A stretch of DNA of 64,000 nt, taken from positions 1 through 64,000 of the forward strand of contig NZ_JBEPTM010000012.1 of NCBI RefSeq assembly GCF_040549525.1, in the 5' to 3' direction. Origin of the DNA: Lacisediminihabitans sp040549525. Lineage in GTDB: Bacteria > Actinomycetota > Actinomycetes > Actinomycetales > Microbacteriaceae. The notes below the pieces were generated by a model. It saw only the letters and a program-made list of their open reading frames with translations, searched no databases and was not told the DNA's origin. Shown one piece after another: positions 36,082-45,036 of the stretch; the stretch's first letter is position 1, and every line of letters starts with the position of its first letter. The translations under genes were made by a program, and so were the position numbers.

Positions 36082-37629
36082 ATGGAGACCGTCGGCGGCT
36101 ATCGACTCGTGCGCAAGCTCGGTGAGGGGACGCGCGCGGAGATCCATCTCGGGCATGCGGGATCCCGGGAGCCTCCCGACGGTGATCGGATCGCGGCGAT
36201 CAAGATCTATCGGCCGCAGACCGACGATGGGAGCATCGATCGCGAGATAGAGGCTCTGGCGCGGGTGTCCTCCCGGCACCTCCTGGAGCTGAAGGACCTC
36301 GCAACCGGTCCGGATGGCCGACCGTGCCTCATCCTGCCCCGGCTCGGCTCCGGCACCCTCAGCCGGCTGCTCGCGCTGCGTGGCACCATCGCGCCGGGGG
36401 AGGCGGTGAGCATTCTCGTGCCCCTCGTCGAGGCGGTGAAGGAACTGCACCGGGTCGGAGTCGCGCATCGGGACGTGGCGCTTTCTTCGGTGCTGTTCGA
36501 CGACAGGGGCGCTCCGGTACTCGCGAAATTCGGCTCCGTCGCACTCATCGGGGAGTTCCCGACAGCGGGAGACGCTCCGAGCGTGACTCCGGCAGAACTC
36601 GACGAGGACGCTGACGCTGTCGCCGATCGGCAGGGGATCCGGATACTCATCGGCTCGGTGCTCGATCGGCTGGAACCGGGAGCGTCCGCCGCCGCCCTGT
36701 CCGAGATCCGGCGGGAGCTGGAGGGGCCGCCTCCGGGTGAGGAAGCACTATCCGGGATGATCGACCTGCTCTTCGCGCTCGCACCGGGGCTGCCGATCCG
36801 CTTCGATGAGGAGTTGCCGGTCTCGGCGCCGCTGCCACCGTCGATGCGTCCGGTTGTCCGTCCGATTCCCCAGAGAGAAGCACCCTGGGAGGACCTGGCC
36901 GAGGACCGGGAGATCCTGCCGAATTGGGCCAGTGCCATCGAGGTCACGGACATCCACCCGCTGGCGCAGCTGCGGGCGCGACTGCTCACTCTCCTCGCGC
37001 CGGTTCGGATTCCCGTATGGATCGCCGGGGGAGCCGGGGTCGGCGCGCTTGTCGTCGCACTCACCGTGATCCCGGCCGCTCATTCCGAGACCACGGCAGA
37101 AAGAACGGGGGTGACACCGGGGGTCTCCCAGTCATCATCGACCCCGAGCACGACGAAATCGCCCACGTCGGATTCACCCGGGCCGGCATCGAATTCGCCG
37201 GCAGCGGATCGCCAAGGACCGACGGCGTCCGGGTCGCCCACCGGGCGCCCTCTCGGCGCGTCTCCGGCGCCGTCGAGATCGGCCATCGAGGGGGAGGATC
37301 CTCTCGCCGCCGCCCGCGCGCTCCTCGCCGCGCGATCGAAATGCTTCGTGGCGAGATCCGTTCCCTGCTTGGACTCGGTCGACCAGGCCGGCTCAGCGGT
37401 GATCGAGGCGGACCGGGATCTCGTCCGTCGACTCAAGAACGCAGGCAGCCTGCCGGCTGAGGCGACCCTGGAGGGGTTCACCCCGCACCTCATCCAGCAG
37501 CTGGGCGACTCGGCGATCATCCAGCTTCTTGCCACCGATGGGTCCGCAGTGAGCACGAAGAATCCGGCCCCGCTTCTTCTGGTGAGAAGCGAGGCCGGAT
37601 GGCGGATCAGGGATCTATCGCTCGGTTAG
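36082..37629 (+). CDS. Membrane-anchored Ser/Thr protein pseudokinase
   Basis: The 515-residue protein has a kinase fold at its N-terminus: glycine loop KLGEGTRAEIHLG, the VAIK-type Lys at K41 (AAIKIYRP) and a catalytic loop HRDVALSSV near residue 130. Two essential residues are missing: the Asn of HRDxxxxN is Ser, and the DFG metal-binding Asp is Lys (KFGSVALIG). It is therefore probably catalytically dead or very weak. A membrane helix (VWIAGGAGVGALVVALTVI, about 312-332) leads to a Ser/Thr/Pro linker and a C-terminal extracytoplasmic domain of ~110 residues I do not recognise. It may act as a scaffold or sensor. ATG 36082 was chosen at the glycine loop; ATG 36055 is possible. Confidence 0.75.
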   Translation: METVGGYRLVRKLGEGTRAEIHLGHAGSREPPDGDRIAAIKIYRPQTDDGSIDREIEALARVSSRHLLELKDLATGPDGRPCLILPRLGSGTLSRLLALRGTIAPGEAVSILVPLVEAVKELHRVGVAHRDVALSSVLFDDRGAPVLAKFGSVALIGEFPTAGDAPSVTPAELDEDADAVADRQGIRILIGSVLDRLEPGASAAALSEIRRELEGPPPGEEALSGMIDLLFALAPGLPIRFDEELPVSAPLPPSMRPVVRPIPQREAPWEDLAEDREILPNWASAIEVTDIHPLAQLRARLLTLLAPVRIPVWIAGGAGVGALVVALTVIPAAHSETTAERTGVTPGVSQSSSTPSTTKSPTSDSPGPASNSPAADRQGPTASGSPTGRPLGASPAPSRSAIEGEDPLAAARALLAARSKCFVARSVPCLDSVDQAGSAVIEADRDLVRRLKNAGSLPAEATLEGFTPHLIQQLGDSAIIQLLATDGSAVSTKNPAPLLLVRSEAGWRIRDLSLG

Positions 37630-37659
37630 TGCGCACGACCGACCCCTACAGCCGGGATT

Positions 37660-37707
37660 TCTCAGTAGCCGAGATCTCTCAGTAGTCGAGTCTTCTCAGT
37701 AGCCGAG
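37660..37707 (+). repeat. 17-bp tandem repeat at the 3' end of sucB
   Basis: Three units of about TCTCAGTAGCCGAGATC start at 37660, 37677 and 37694. The last one contains the true sucB stop and final codons, so the two others are duplications of the gene's end carried into the intergenic gap. Confidence 0.8.
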
Positions 37708-39261
37708 ATTTCCGGCGAAGTCGCCGCCTTCGAGGCGATTCTTCACGGCAACGAGGAAGCGGGCGGCGTCCGCACCATCCACGATCCGGTGGTCGTACGA
37801 CAGGGCGAGGTAGACCGTTGAGCGAATCGCGATCGCGTCAAGCCCACCACTCGAGACGACGACCGGCTTCTTGGCGACGATTCCGGTGCCGAGGATCGCG
37901 GACTGCGGAAGGAACACGATCGGGGTGTCGAACAACGCTCCGCGTGAACCGGTGTTCGTCAGCGTGAAGGTGCCGCCGGCCAGCTCATCGGGCTTCAGCT
38001 TGTTGTCGCGGGTGCGGGCGGCGAGGTCCGCGATCTGCGCGGAGAGACCGGCGAGATCGAGAGACCCGGCATCCCGGATGACCGGCGTCAGAAGACCGCG
38101 CTCGGTATCGACCGCGATCGAGATGTTCTCCTGGGGCGGGTACACGATCGTGTCACCGTCGATCGTGGCGTTGATGATCGGGAATGCCTTGAGGGCCTCC
38201 GCTGCAGCAAGCGCGAAGAACGGCAGGAAGGACAGCTTCTGGCCGGTCTTCGAGAGGAACTCCGCCTTCACCGAGTCGCGGAAGTTCGCCACGAGGGTGA
38301 CATCCACCTCCACCACCGAAGTGAGCTGCGCAGAGGACTGCATCGAGATGACGGCACGCTCTGCGATGACCTTGCGGAGTCGAGACATCGGAACGCTTGT
38401 GCCGCGCAGGGGGGAAGTCTCCAGTGCCGCTGCGGCAACGGCGGGAGCGGCCGCAGCGGGCGCCTCCGCAGAGTCCGGTAGGGCCGAGGTCGCGGTGAGC
38501 ACGTCTTCCTTGCGGATCCGTCCGCCGACTCCGGAGCCGGCGATCGTCGAGAGGTCGATTCCCTTCTCGTGTGCCAGCTTGCGCACGAGGGGGGTGACGT
38601 AACCCGGGTTGGCATCCACCGAGGGAGCCGCGGCGGGTGCCGGAGCCGCGGCGGGCGCGGGAGCCGGTGCTTCCGCAGCGGCAGCTTCCACAGCCGGAGC
38701 CGGGTCGACGACGTCGGCAGGTGCCGGGGCGGAGGCCGCGGCGGGTGCTTCTTCTCCTGGAGCGGGAGCATCGGCGGAGGGAACCTCTTCGACCGGTGCC
38801 TCTGCAACCGGTGCCTCTGCCTGTGGGGCAGCGGCGGGCTCCGGAGCGGGAGGAGCCTGCGGTGCTGCGGGTGCCTGCGGCGGAGCCGAGACCTGCTCGG
38901 GTGCGGCGGCGACGGGCTCTGGCTGCGCTTCTGAGACGGGCTGAGCGTCCTCCGGCGGTGCGGGCGTGACGGCGACCGGGACAGACTCCGCGGGGGCCTG
39001 GGGTGTCGCATCCGATGATCCGGATCCGTCCCCGATCGTCACGAGAGGGGTGCCGACCTCGACGGTCTCGTCCTCAGCCACCAGGATGGCTTCGATCACG
39101 CCGGCGATGGGCGACGGGATCTCCGTGTCGACCTTGTCGGTCGAGACTTCGAGCAGCGGCTCGTCCACCTCGACGCGGTCGCCCACGTTCTTCAACCAGC
39201 GGGTTACCGTGCCCTCGGTGACACTCTCTCCGAGTGCCGGGAGGTTGACGGATTCGCTCAT
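37696..39261 (-). CDS. sucB: Dihydrolipoamide acyltransferase E2 (SucB-type)
   Basis: The 521-residue E2 has one lipoyl domain (lipoyl-Lys in VSTDKVDTEI), then a long Ala/Pro/Glu hinge (about residues 85-215). A peripheral-subunit-binding domain follows (VTPLVRKLAHEKGIDLSTIA), then the catalytic domain with the His-Asp motif in SYDHRIVDGADAARFL. In actinobacteria this protein serves pyruvate dehydrogenase and takes part in the 2-oxoglutarate dehydrogenase supercomplex, so its acyl specificity should not be read from the name. It forms an operon with lpd, 72 nt upstream. Confidence 0.9.
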   Translation of the reverse strand: MSESVNLPALGESVTEGTVTRWLKNVGDRVEVDEPLLEVSTDKVDTEIPSPIAGVIEAILVAEDETVEVGTPLVTIGDGSGSSDATPQAPAESVPVAVTPAPPEDAQPVSEAQPEPVAAAPEQVSAPPQAPAAPQAPPAPEPAAAPQAEAPVAEAPVEEVPSADAPAPGEEAPAAASAPAPADVVDPAPAVEAAAAEAPAPAPAAAPAPAAAPSVDANPGYVTPLVRKLAHEKGIDLSTIAGSGVGGRIRKEDVLTATSALPDSAEAPAAAAPAVAAAALETSPLRGTSVPMSRLRKVIAERAVISMQSSAQLTSVVEVDVTLVANFRDSVKAEFLSKTGQKLSFLPFFALAAAEALKAFPIINATIDGDTIVYPPQENISIAVDTERGLLTPVIRDAGSLDLAGLSAQIADLAARTRDNKLKPDELAGGTFTLTNTGSRGALFDTPIVFLPQSAILGTGIVAKKPVVVSSGGLDAIAIRSTVYLALSYDHRIVDGADAARFLVAVKNRLEGGDFAGNLGY

Positions 39262-39333
39262 CAGTGATGCTCCTTTAGACCAGTTCTGTTTGTTTAGCTT
39301 AGTTCGATGACGGCGCGCCTCTTGGCGCGACGC

Positions 39334-40707
39334 CTACATCGCGTGGAGCGGTTTTCCGGCCAGTGCGAGGAATGCCTCGCCGAGGGCTTCGTCCTGTGTG
39401 GGGTGCGCGTGGAGCAGCGGCGCGAGGTCCTCGGGGTAGGCCTCCCAGTTCACGACGAGCTGGGCCTCTCCGATGAGTTCCCCGACGCGTGCACCGATCA
39501 TGTGCATTCCGACGACCGGGCCGTCGTTTACCCTCACGACCTTGATCGATCCGGCGGTGCCGATGATGTGGCTCTTGCCGTTTCCGGCGAGGTTGTAGTC
39601 GTAGGTGGTGACCTTGTCGGCCCCGTACTTCTCCTGCGCCTTGACCTCGGAGAGGCCGACCGATGCGACCTCAGGGTCGGAGTAGGTGACCTTCGGGATG
39701 TTGATGTCCTCGATGACGATCGGGTTGAGCCCCGCGATCTCTTCGGCGACGAAGATGCCCTGCTGGAATCCGCGGTGCGCGAGCTGGAGGCCCGGAACGA
39801 TGTCGCCGACGGCATATACATTCGGAACGCTCGTGAGGAGTCGTTCGTTCGTGATGACGAATCCGCGGTCCATCGTCACGCCGACCTCTTCGTATCCGAG
39901 GTTGGCCGTCGCCGGTCCACGTCCGACGGCGACGAGCAGGAGCTCGGCCTCGAAGGTCTGGCCGTCTTCGAGCGTGACGACGACGCCGTCGTCGTTCTGG
40001 GTGACGCTCTGGAAGCGGATACCGAGGCTGAAGTTGATGCCGCGCTTGCGGAATGCGCGCTCGAACTGCTTGCTGATGGCCTCATCCTCATTGGGCACGA
40101 GGTGCGGCAGCGCTTCGACGATCTGCACGTCTGTGCCCCACGACTTCCAGACGCTGGAGAACTCGACGCCGATCACACCGCCGCCGAGTACGAGCACCTT
40201 CTTCGGCACGAAGTCGAGTTCGAGTGCCTGTTCGGAGGTGATGACGCGTCCGCCGATTTCGAGGCCCGGGAGCGATCGGGAGTACGACCCGGTGGCGAGA
40301 ATCACGTTCTTGCCGACGAGGCTGTGCTCGCCGACGGTGACGGTGTTGGCCGCGGTGAGACGACCCTCGCCCTCGATCACGGTGATTCCGCGGGCCTTGA
40401 TCAGTCCCTGGAGCCCCTTGTACTTGCTCGCGACGATTCCCTCGCGGTACGCGGTGACCGCGGCGATGTCGATTCCCTCGAAGGTGGAGGTGACCCCGTA
40501 CTTCGCGGATTCACGCGTGACGTCGGCGACTTCAGCCGAGTGCAGCAGCGCCTTCGTGGGGATACACCCCACGTGCAGGCAGGTACCGCCCACTTTTCCC
40601 TTTTCGACGAGGGCGACGGAGAACCCCAGTTGGCTTGCTCGCAGCGCTGCAGCGTATCCGCCGCTTCCCGCTCCGAGGATGACGATGTCGAAGTTCTGCT
40701 CAGGCAC
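39334..40707 (-). CDS. lpd: Dihydrolipoyl dehydrogenase (E3)
   Basis: The 457-residue flavoenzyme has FAD-binding ILGAGSGGYAAALRA, the redox-active disulfide GGTCLHVGCIPTK, NAD-binding VLGGGVIGVEFSSVW, and the C-terminal dimer-interface active-site His in HAHPTQDEALGEA. It re-oxidises lipoyl groups of the 2-oxoacid dehydrogenase complexes, the E2 of which is encoded next. It starts with GTG 40707 after a GGGAG ribosome-binding site. Confidence 0.95.
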   Translation of the reverse strand: MPEQNFDIVILGAGSGGYAAALRASQLGFSVALVEKGKVGGTCLHVGCIPTKALLHSAEVADVTRESAKYGVTSTFEGIDIAAVTAYREGIVASKYKGLQGLIKARGITVIEGEGRLTAANTVTVGEHSLVGKNVILATGSYSRSLPGLEIGGRVITSEQALELDFVPKKVLVLGGGVIGVEFSSVWKSWGTDVQIVEALPHLVPNEDEAISKQFERAFRKRGINFSLGIRFQSVTQNDDGVVVTLEDGQTFEAELLLVAVGRGPATANLGYEEVGVTMDRGFVITNERLLTSVPNVYAVGDIVPGLQLAHRGFQQGIFVAEEIAGLNPIVIEDINIPKVTYSDPEVASVGLSEVKAQEKYGADKVTTYDYNLAGNGKSHIIGTAGSIKVVRVNDGPVVGMHMIGARVGELIGEAQLVVNWEAYPEDLAPLLHAHPTQDEALGEAFLALAGKPLHAM

Positions 40708-40809
40708 CCGGCGACTCCCTTGGGTTTCTTTGTGAGGTGTGCGTGTGTCCCGGCCATTGACGGGCCACGGACCGCGTGGCCCGATTATTTTCGGGCCACA
40801 AAGACCTTA

Positions 40810-42303
40810 CTACGCGAGCGAAATCTCCTCAGCCAGCGCGATCAGAGTTCGCACAGCAACGCCGCTCGGGCCGGTCCCGATGTATCCGTATCCGCCCCCG
40901 GCGTTGTGGGCAGGTCCAGCGACGTCGATATGAGCCCAGGGGATGCGGCCCGCGGTGGAATCCGCCTGCGGACCGACGAATTCCTGCAGGAAGACCCCGG
41001 CGAGGAGCATGCCGGCGGCGGTGTTGCCGATCTTCGCATTCGCGATGTCCGCGACATCGGACTTGAGGAGGGCCCGGAGCTCGCCCGGGAGTGGCATCGG
41101 CCAGAGCTGCTCGCCGACGGCGCGAGCCGTCGCGGCGACCCGGCCGACGAGAGCGTCATCGCCCATTACTCCGGAATAGCGATCGCCGAGCGCGACGCGC
41201 TGGGCACCGGTGAGCGTTGCGACGTCGATGATGGCATCCGGAAACTCCTCGCTCGCGGCGACGAGCCCATCGGCCATGACGAGGCGGCCTTCGGCATCGG
41301 TGTTGAGCACCTCGACGGTCGTGCCGCCCTTCATGCGCAGCACGTCGTTCGGGCGGATCGCCGATCCCGACGGCATGTTCTCCGCCAGGCACAACCACGC
41401 GGTGAGACGGATGTCGAGACCGAGCCGTGCCGCGGCGAAGACCGCGGCCATGACCGTCGCCGCGCCGGCCATGTCGTACTTCATCCCCACCATGCCGGCC
41501 GGCGGCTTGAGGGACAGCCCCCCGGTATCGAAGGTGATGCCCTTACCGACGAGAGCGAGGTGGGAACTCGCGGTGGTGGGGGAGTAGCTGATCTTCACCA
41601 GTCGCGGTGCGCGGGTGGATCCCTGGCCCACTCCGAGGATCCCCCCGAAGTCTCCGGCGAGGAGTTCGTCCTCCGCCAGTACCTCCACCTCGACGGGCAG
41701 GTCTTCGGCGAGCTCGAGCACGGCGTCGGCAAAGCTCTCGGGAAAGAGGTCAGACGGGGGTGCGTTGACGAGATCGCGCACCGAATGGATGGCCGCCGCC
41801 ACGATCGCGGCGCGCGAGACGAGTTCGTCATTGGTTGCGATCTCCGTGGCGATGGTGATCTCCGTTGCCGGGAGCTTCGTCTTCTCGAGGGTCGCTGACC
41901 GGTAGGCCGTGTAGGAATAGGCGCCGATCGCTGCCCCTTCCAGCACCGCGAGCACCTCGGCCGACGACACTGTCGGTAGCGCGATCACCAGCGAGGTCAC
42001 GCCGGTGAGCCGACGGGATGCCGTTCCGGCGGCGTAGCGCAGCGAGTCTGCGGTGGGCGTCGATGCGCCGAGGCCGACGAGCGCGATGCTTCGGGCGCTG
42101 CCGATCGCCGCGGGCACCCGCACCAATTCGTCGACTCCACCGGTGACTCCGATGCCGTCGATGTTGGCCGCGAGGTCGGCGAATGCTGCGTCATCCGAGA
42201 CGAGGCGAGGCCCGTCATCCGTCGCCCGCACCCCCAGCACGAGCACGTCGGCGGTGAGCGAGAGAAGCGAGGCGGAGGAAAGGGCGAGAGAGGGCACGGT
42301 CAT
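40810..42303 (-). CDS. pepA: Leucyl aminopeptidase (M17)
   Basis: The 497-residue metallopeptidase has the M17 signature NTDAEGRLVMADGL and further metal/catalytic residues in LVGKGITFDTGG and MKYDMAGAATVMA. It removes N-terminal residues from peptides in the cytosol as a hexamer with two Zn or Mn ions. It is preceded by a leaderless -10 element TACGAT and divergent from the PAC2 gene (116 nt between starts). Confidence 0.93.
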   Translation of the reverse strand: MTVPSLALSSASLLSLTADVLVLGVRATDDGPRLVSDDAAFADLAANIDGIGVTGGVDELVRVPAAIGSARSIALVGLGASTPTADSLRYAAGTASRRLTGVTSLVIALPTVSSAEVLAVLEGAAIGAYSYTAYRSATLEKTKLPATEITIATEIATNDELVSRAAIVAAAIHSVRDLVNAPPSDLFPESFADAVLELAEDLPVEVEVLAEDELLAGDFGGILGVGQGSTRAPRLVKISYSPTTASSHLALVGKGITFDTGGLSLKPPAGMVGMKYDMAGAATVMAAVFAAARLGLDIRLTAWLCLAENMPSGSAIRPNDVLRMKGGTTVEVLNTDAEGRLVMADGLVAASEEFPDAIIDVATLTGAQRVALGDRYSGVMGDDALVGRVAATARAVGEQLWPMPLPGELRALLKSDVADIANAKIGNTAAGMLLAGVFLQEFVGPQADSTAGRIPWAHIDVAGPAHNAGGGYGYIGTGPSGVAVRTLIALAEEISLA

Positions 42304-42309
42304 TGCGCC

Positions 42310-42315
42310 ATCGTA
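42310..42315 (-). promoter_or_regulatory. -10 element of leaderless pepA
   Basis: TACGAT ends exactly 6 nt before ATG 42303 on the minus strand. Confidence 0.6.
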
Positions 42316-42407
42316 TCCGCGCCGCCGTCAGCGGGCTGTGCCGGCGTCGGCATCGCCTGTTCGCTCTCGGCACCAACCGGACGGGAGCGTGCGGTAACCA
42401 CCGCGAT

Positions 42408-42413
42408 TAGAGT
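42408..42413 (+). promoter_or_regulatory. -10 element of leaderless PAC2 gene
   Basis: TAGAGT ends exactly 6 nt before ATG 42420. Confidence 0.6.
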
Positions 42414-42419
42414 TAAACA

Positions 42420-43349
42420 ATGCACAATCCCGAGGGTCTCTACGAACTGAATCCGGCCGTCATCGACGTGCCGGAGGGGCTCGATCTCGTGGCCGGCCTC
42501 ACAGGCTTTGCGGATGCCGGAGCCGCCGTCACCCAGTTGAGCGAATACCTGCTCGACACCGTCGATCACCGAGAAGTGGCGACTTTCGACGCCGACATCC
42601 TGCTCGACTACCGCGCCCGCCGCCCCACCATCTACTTCGACCAGGATCATCTGGCCGACTACCGACCGCCGCGTCTCTCGCTCTCACTGGCGACTGATGA
42701 GATCGGCCAGCCGTTCCTGTTCCTCACCGGTTTCGAACCCGACTTCCAGTGGGAGCGCTTCAGCGACGCGGTGATGCACCTCATCGCCCGTTTCAAGGTG
42801 AAGACCACCACCTGGGTGCATGCGATCCCCATGCCGGTTCCGCACACTCGTCCGATCGGGGTGACCGTCAGCGGCAACCGCACGGAACTCATCGACGCGA
42901 TGTCCATCTGGAAACCGCGCACCCAGGTACCGGCGAATGCGCTCCATCTGGTCGAATACCGCTTGCAGCAGCAGTCGCACCCGACAGCGGGTTTCGTCCT
43001 GCTCATTCCGCACTACCTCGCCGATACCGAATTTCCGGATGCGGCGGTGAAGGCTCTCGAATCGATCAGCGCGGCCACCGGGCTGATCTTCCCCACCGAC
43101 GCCCTCCGCGAAGAGGGCCGGGACTTCCTGACCAAGATCGACAGCCAGGTGGAATCGAACCCTGAGCTCGCGCGCTTGGTCGGCACTCTCGAGGAACGCC
43201 ACGACTCCTACATGGAGGGCAACCCGTTGCGGTCTCCCCTCACCGATATGGACGGCGAACTCCCGTCGGCGGACGAGATTGCGGCAGAGCTGGAGAACTT
43301 CCTGGCCGCTCGACGCAACGGCGAAGAGCCGGAGCCGTTCTCCCTCTGA
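42420..43349 (+). CDS. PAC2-family protein
   Basis: The 309-residue protein belongs to the PAC2 (proteasome assembly chaperone-like) family: GLTGFADAGAAVTQLSEYLL at the start, LFLTGFEPDFQWERF in the middle and a charged helical tail. Bacterial members are conserved in actinobacteria; whether they help proteasome assembly is not established, and no proteasome gene is seen here. It is monocistronic or leads into the MFS gene, which has its own promoter. Confidence 0.9.
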   Translation: MHNPEGLYELNPAVIDVPEGLDLVAGLTGFADAGAAVTQLSEYLLDTVDHREVATFDADILLDYRARRPTIYFDQDHLADYRPPRLSLSLATDEIGQPFLFLTGFEPDFQWERFSDAVMHLIARFKVKTTTWVHAIPMPVPHTRPIGVTVSGNRTELIDAMSIWKPRTQVPANALHLVEYRLQQQSHPTAGFVLLIPHYLADTEFPDAAVKALESISAATGLIFPTDALREEGRDFLTKIDSQVESNPELARLVGTLEERHDSYMEGNPLRSPLTDMDGELPSADEIAAELENFLAARRNGEEPEPFSL

Positions 43350-43436
43350 GTCCCGCTGAGTCCTCCGCCCGAGCGGTGGACTCCGTGCTGGCGGCTCACC
43401 CGGCTGGCCGCCGGGGGGCAGTTTGTCGGTCAGGGC

Positions 43437-43442
43437 TACAGT
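43437..43442 (+). promoter_or_regulatory. -10 element of leaderless MFS gene
   Basis: TACAGT ends exactly 6 nt before GTG 43449. Confidence 0.6.
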
Positions 43443-43448
43443 TGACAG

Positions 43449-44795
43449 GTGAATTCGCGGCGCTCCTGGCTCATCTGGGGAGTCGCCCTCTTCGCGTACG
43501 TGATCGCCGTGATGCAGCGCACCTCCCTCGGGGTGTCCGGCATCGAGGCGGCTCATCGCTTCGACGTGTCGGCCTCCGCGCTGTCCAGCCTCGCGGTCGT
43601 GCAGTTGATCGTCTATGCCGCCCTGCAGATCCCCACCGGGGTGCTCCTCGACCGGGTGGGACCGAAGGTTCTGATCGCGGCCGGCGCCGTGCTCATGTTC
43701 GCCGGGCAGGCCACCCTCGCCATCGCCCCATCCATCGGCATCGCGATTCTGGGGCGCATCCTGGTCGGTGCCGGCGACGCCCTGACCTTCATCTCGGTCA
43801 TCCGACTGCTCGCCTCGTGGTTTCGCGGGCGCATCCTTCCCCAGGTGTCCCAGTGGACGGGCAACATCGGCCAACTCGGCCAGGTGCTCTCGGCCATACC
43901 GCTGTCGCTTCTCCTGCACCGGCTGGGCTGGCAACCCGCCTTCCTTTCGGCGGCGGCGCTCTCCCTGATCGCCTCCGTGCTCGTGGTCGTCTTACTCTCC
44001 AACGGAAACCCGACGAGGCCTCCATCGGATGCCACAGCTCCCGATAGCGGGGCCGCGAGCTGGCGCGCCGCGATCCATCAGTTGCGGGAGTCATTGGCCC
44101 GCCCGGGCACCCAATTGGGCTTCTGGTCGCACTTCGTCACCCAGTCGTCCGGCACGGTCTTCTCGCTGCTGTGGGGTTTCCCCCTGCTCACCGCGGGGCT
44201 CGGCTACTCGCCCGGCACGGCCTCGGCTCTCCTCACGCTGATCGTGGTCGCGGGAGTCGTGAGCGGACCGATCCTCGGAATCCTCACCGCACGCTTCCCC
44301 CTTCGGCGGTCCAACCTGGTCATCGCCATCGTGGTGATGATCGGGGTCACCTGGACGACCGTGCTGCTCTGGCCGGGACATCCGCCGTTCTGGCTGGTCG
44401 TCACCCTCGTGGTGGTGCTCGGAATCGGCGGCCCAGGATCTCTGATCGGATTCGACTTCGCCCGCACCTTCAACCCGATGAGAAGCCTCGGTTCGGCGAA
44501 TGGTGTCGTCAATGTCGGCGGCTTCCTCGCGAGCTTCGTGATGATGTACCTGATCGGGCTCGTGCTGGACCTCGAAAACACGGCGCGAGTTGCCGGGGGC
44601 GCCGCGAGCGACGTATTCGCCTGGGATTCCTTCCGGATCGCCCTTCTCGTGCAGTACCTCGTCATCGGCGCGGGGATGCTGTTTCTCGTGCGCGCGCGGA
44701 AGCGGACCCGGCTGAAGCTCCACGCCGAGGAGGGAATAGCGGTGGCCCCATTGTGGGTTTCATTGGTGAGGTTCTGGAGACGTCGAGCCGACTGA
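43449..44795 (+). CDS. MFS transporter
   Basis: The 448-residue protein has twelve membrane helices with the family loop motif between helices 2 and 3 (GVLLDRVGPKVLIAAG). It resembles the nitrate/sugar-phosphate-like subgroup of major facilitators in general layout, but the substrate cannot be assigned. The GTG start follows the TACAGT element by 6 nt (leaderless). The protein ends with a short basic cytoplasmic tail. Confidence 0.85.
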   Translation: MNSRRSWLIWGVALFAYVIAVMQRTSLGVSGIEAAHRFDVSASALSSLAVVQLIVYAALQIPTGVLLDRVGPKVLIAAGAVLMFAGQATLAIAPSIGIAILGRILVGAGDALTFISVIRLLASWFRGRILPQVSQWTGNIGQLGQVLSAIPLSLLLHRLGWQPAFLSAAALSLIASVLVVVLLSNGNPTRPPSDATAPDSGAASWRAAIHQLRESLARPGTQLGFWSHFVTQSSGTVFSLLWGFPLLTAGLGYSPGTASALLTLIVVAGVVSGPILGILTARFPLRRSNLVIAIVVMIGVTWTTVLLWPGHPPFWLVVTLVVVLGIGGPGSLIGFDFARTFNPMRSLGSANGVVNVGGFLASFVMMYLIGLVLDLENTARVAGGAASDVFAWDSFRIALLVQYLVIGAGMLFLVRARKRTRLKLHAEEGIAVAPLWVSLVRFWRRRAD

Positions 44796-45036
44796 CCGCC
44801 GTTATATAGCGATGTGGCCGAGTTGGCAAGGGTCATTGTGAATCCGTGCAATAATTGTCGTAAGACCCGTTCAGGTCGTTGTGATTGTTCCGCGGCACCG
44901 CTGCGTGAAAGATCAGGACTTGACATGGGTCTTAGTGCTGCCCGAAAAACCCGGCGATCATGGTATGCCGAGCGAGGGTCGTTCTACCAACAATGGGCGT
45001 GTAACGCCTGAAGAACTACTAGTGAAAGGTGTCCCG

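Noticed and set aside
44796..45036. A defined promoter for sigA
   Set aside because: TTGGCA and ATAATT are present but spaced by 22 nt, and other pairs are no better; no single promoter could be chosen.
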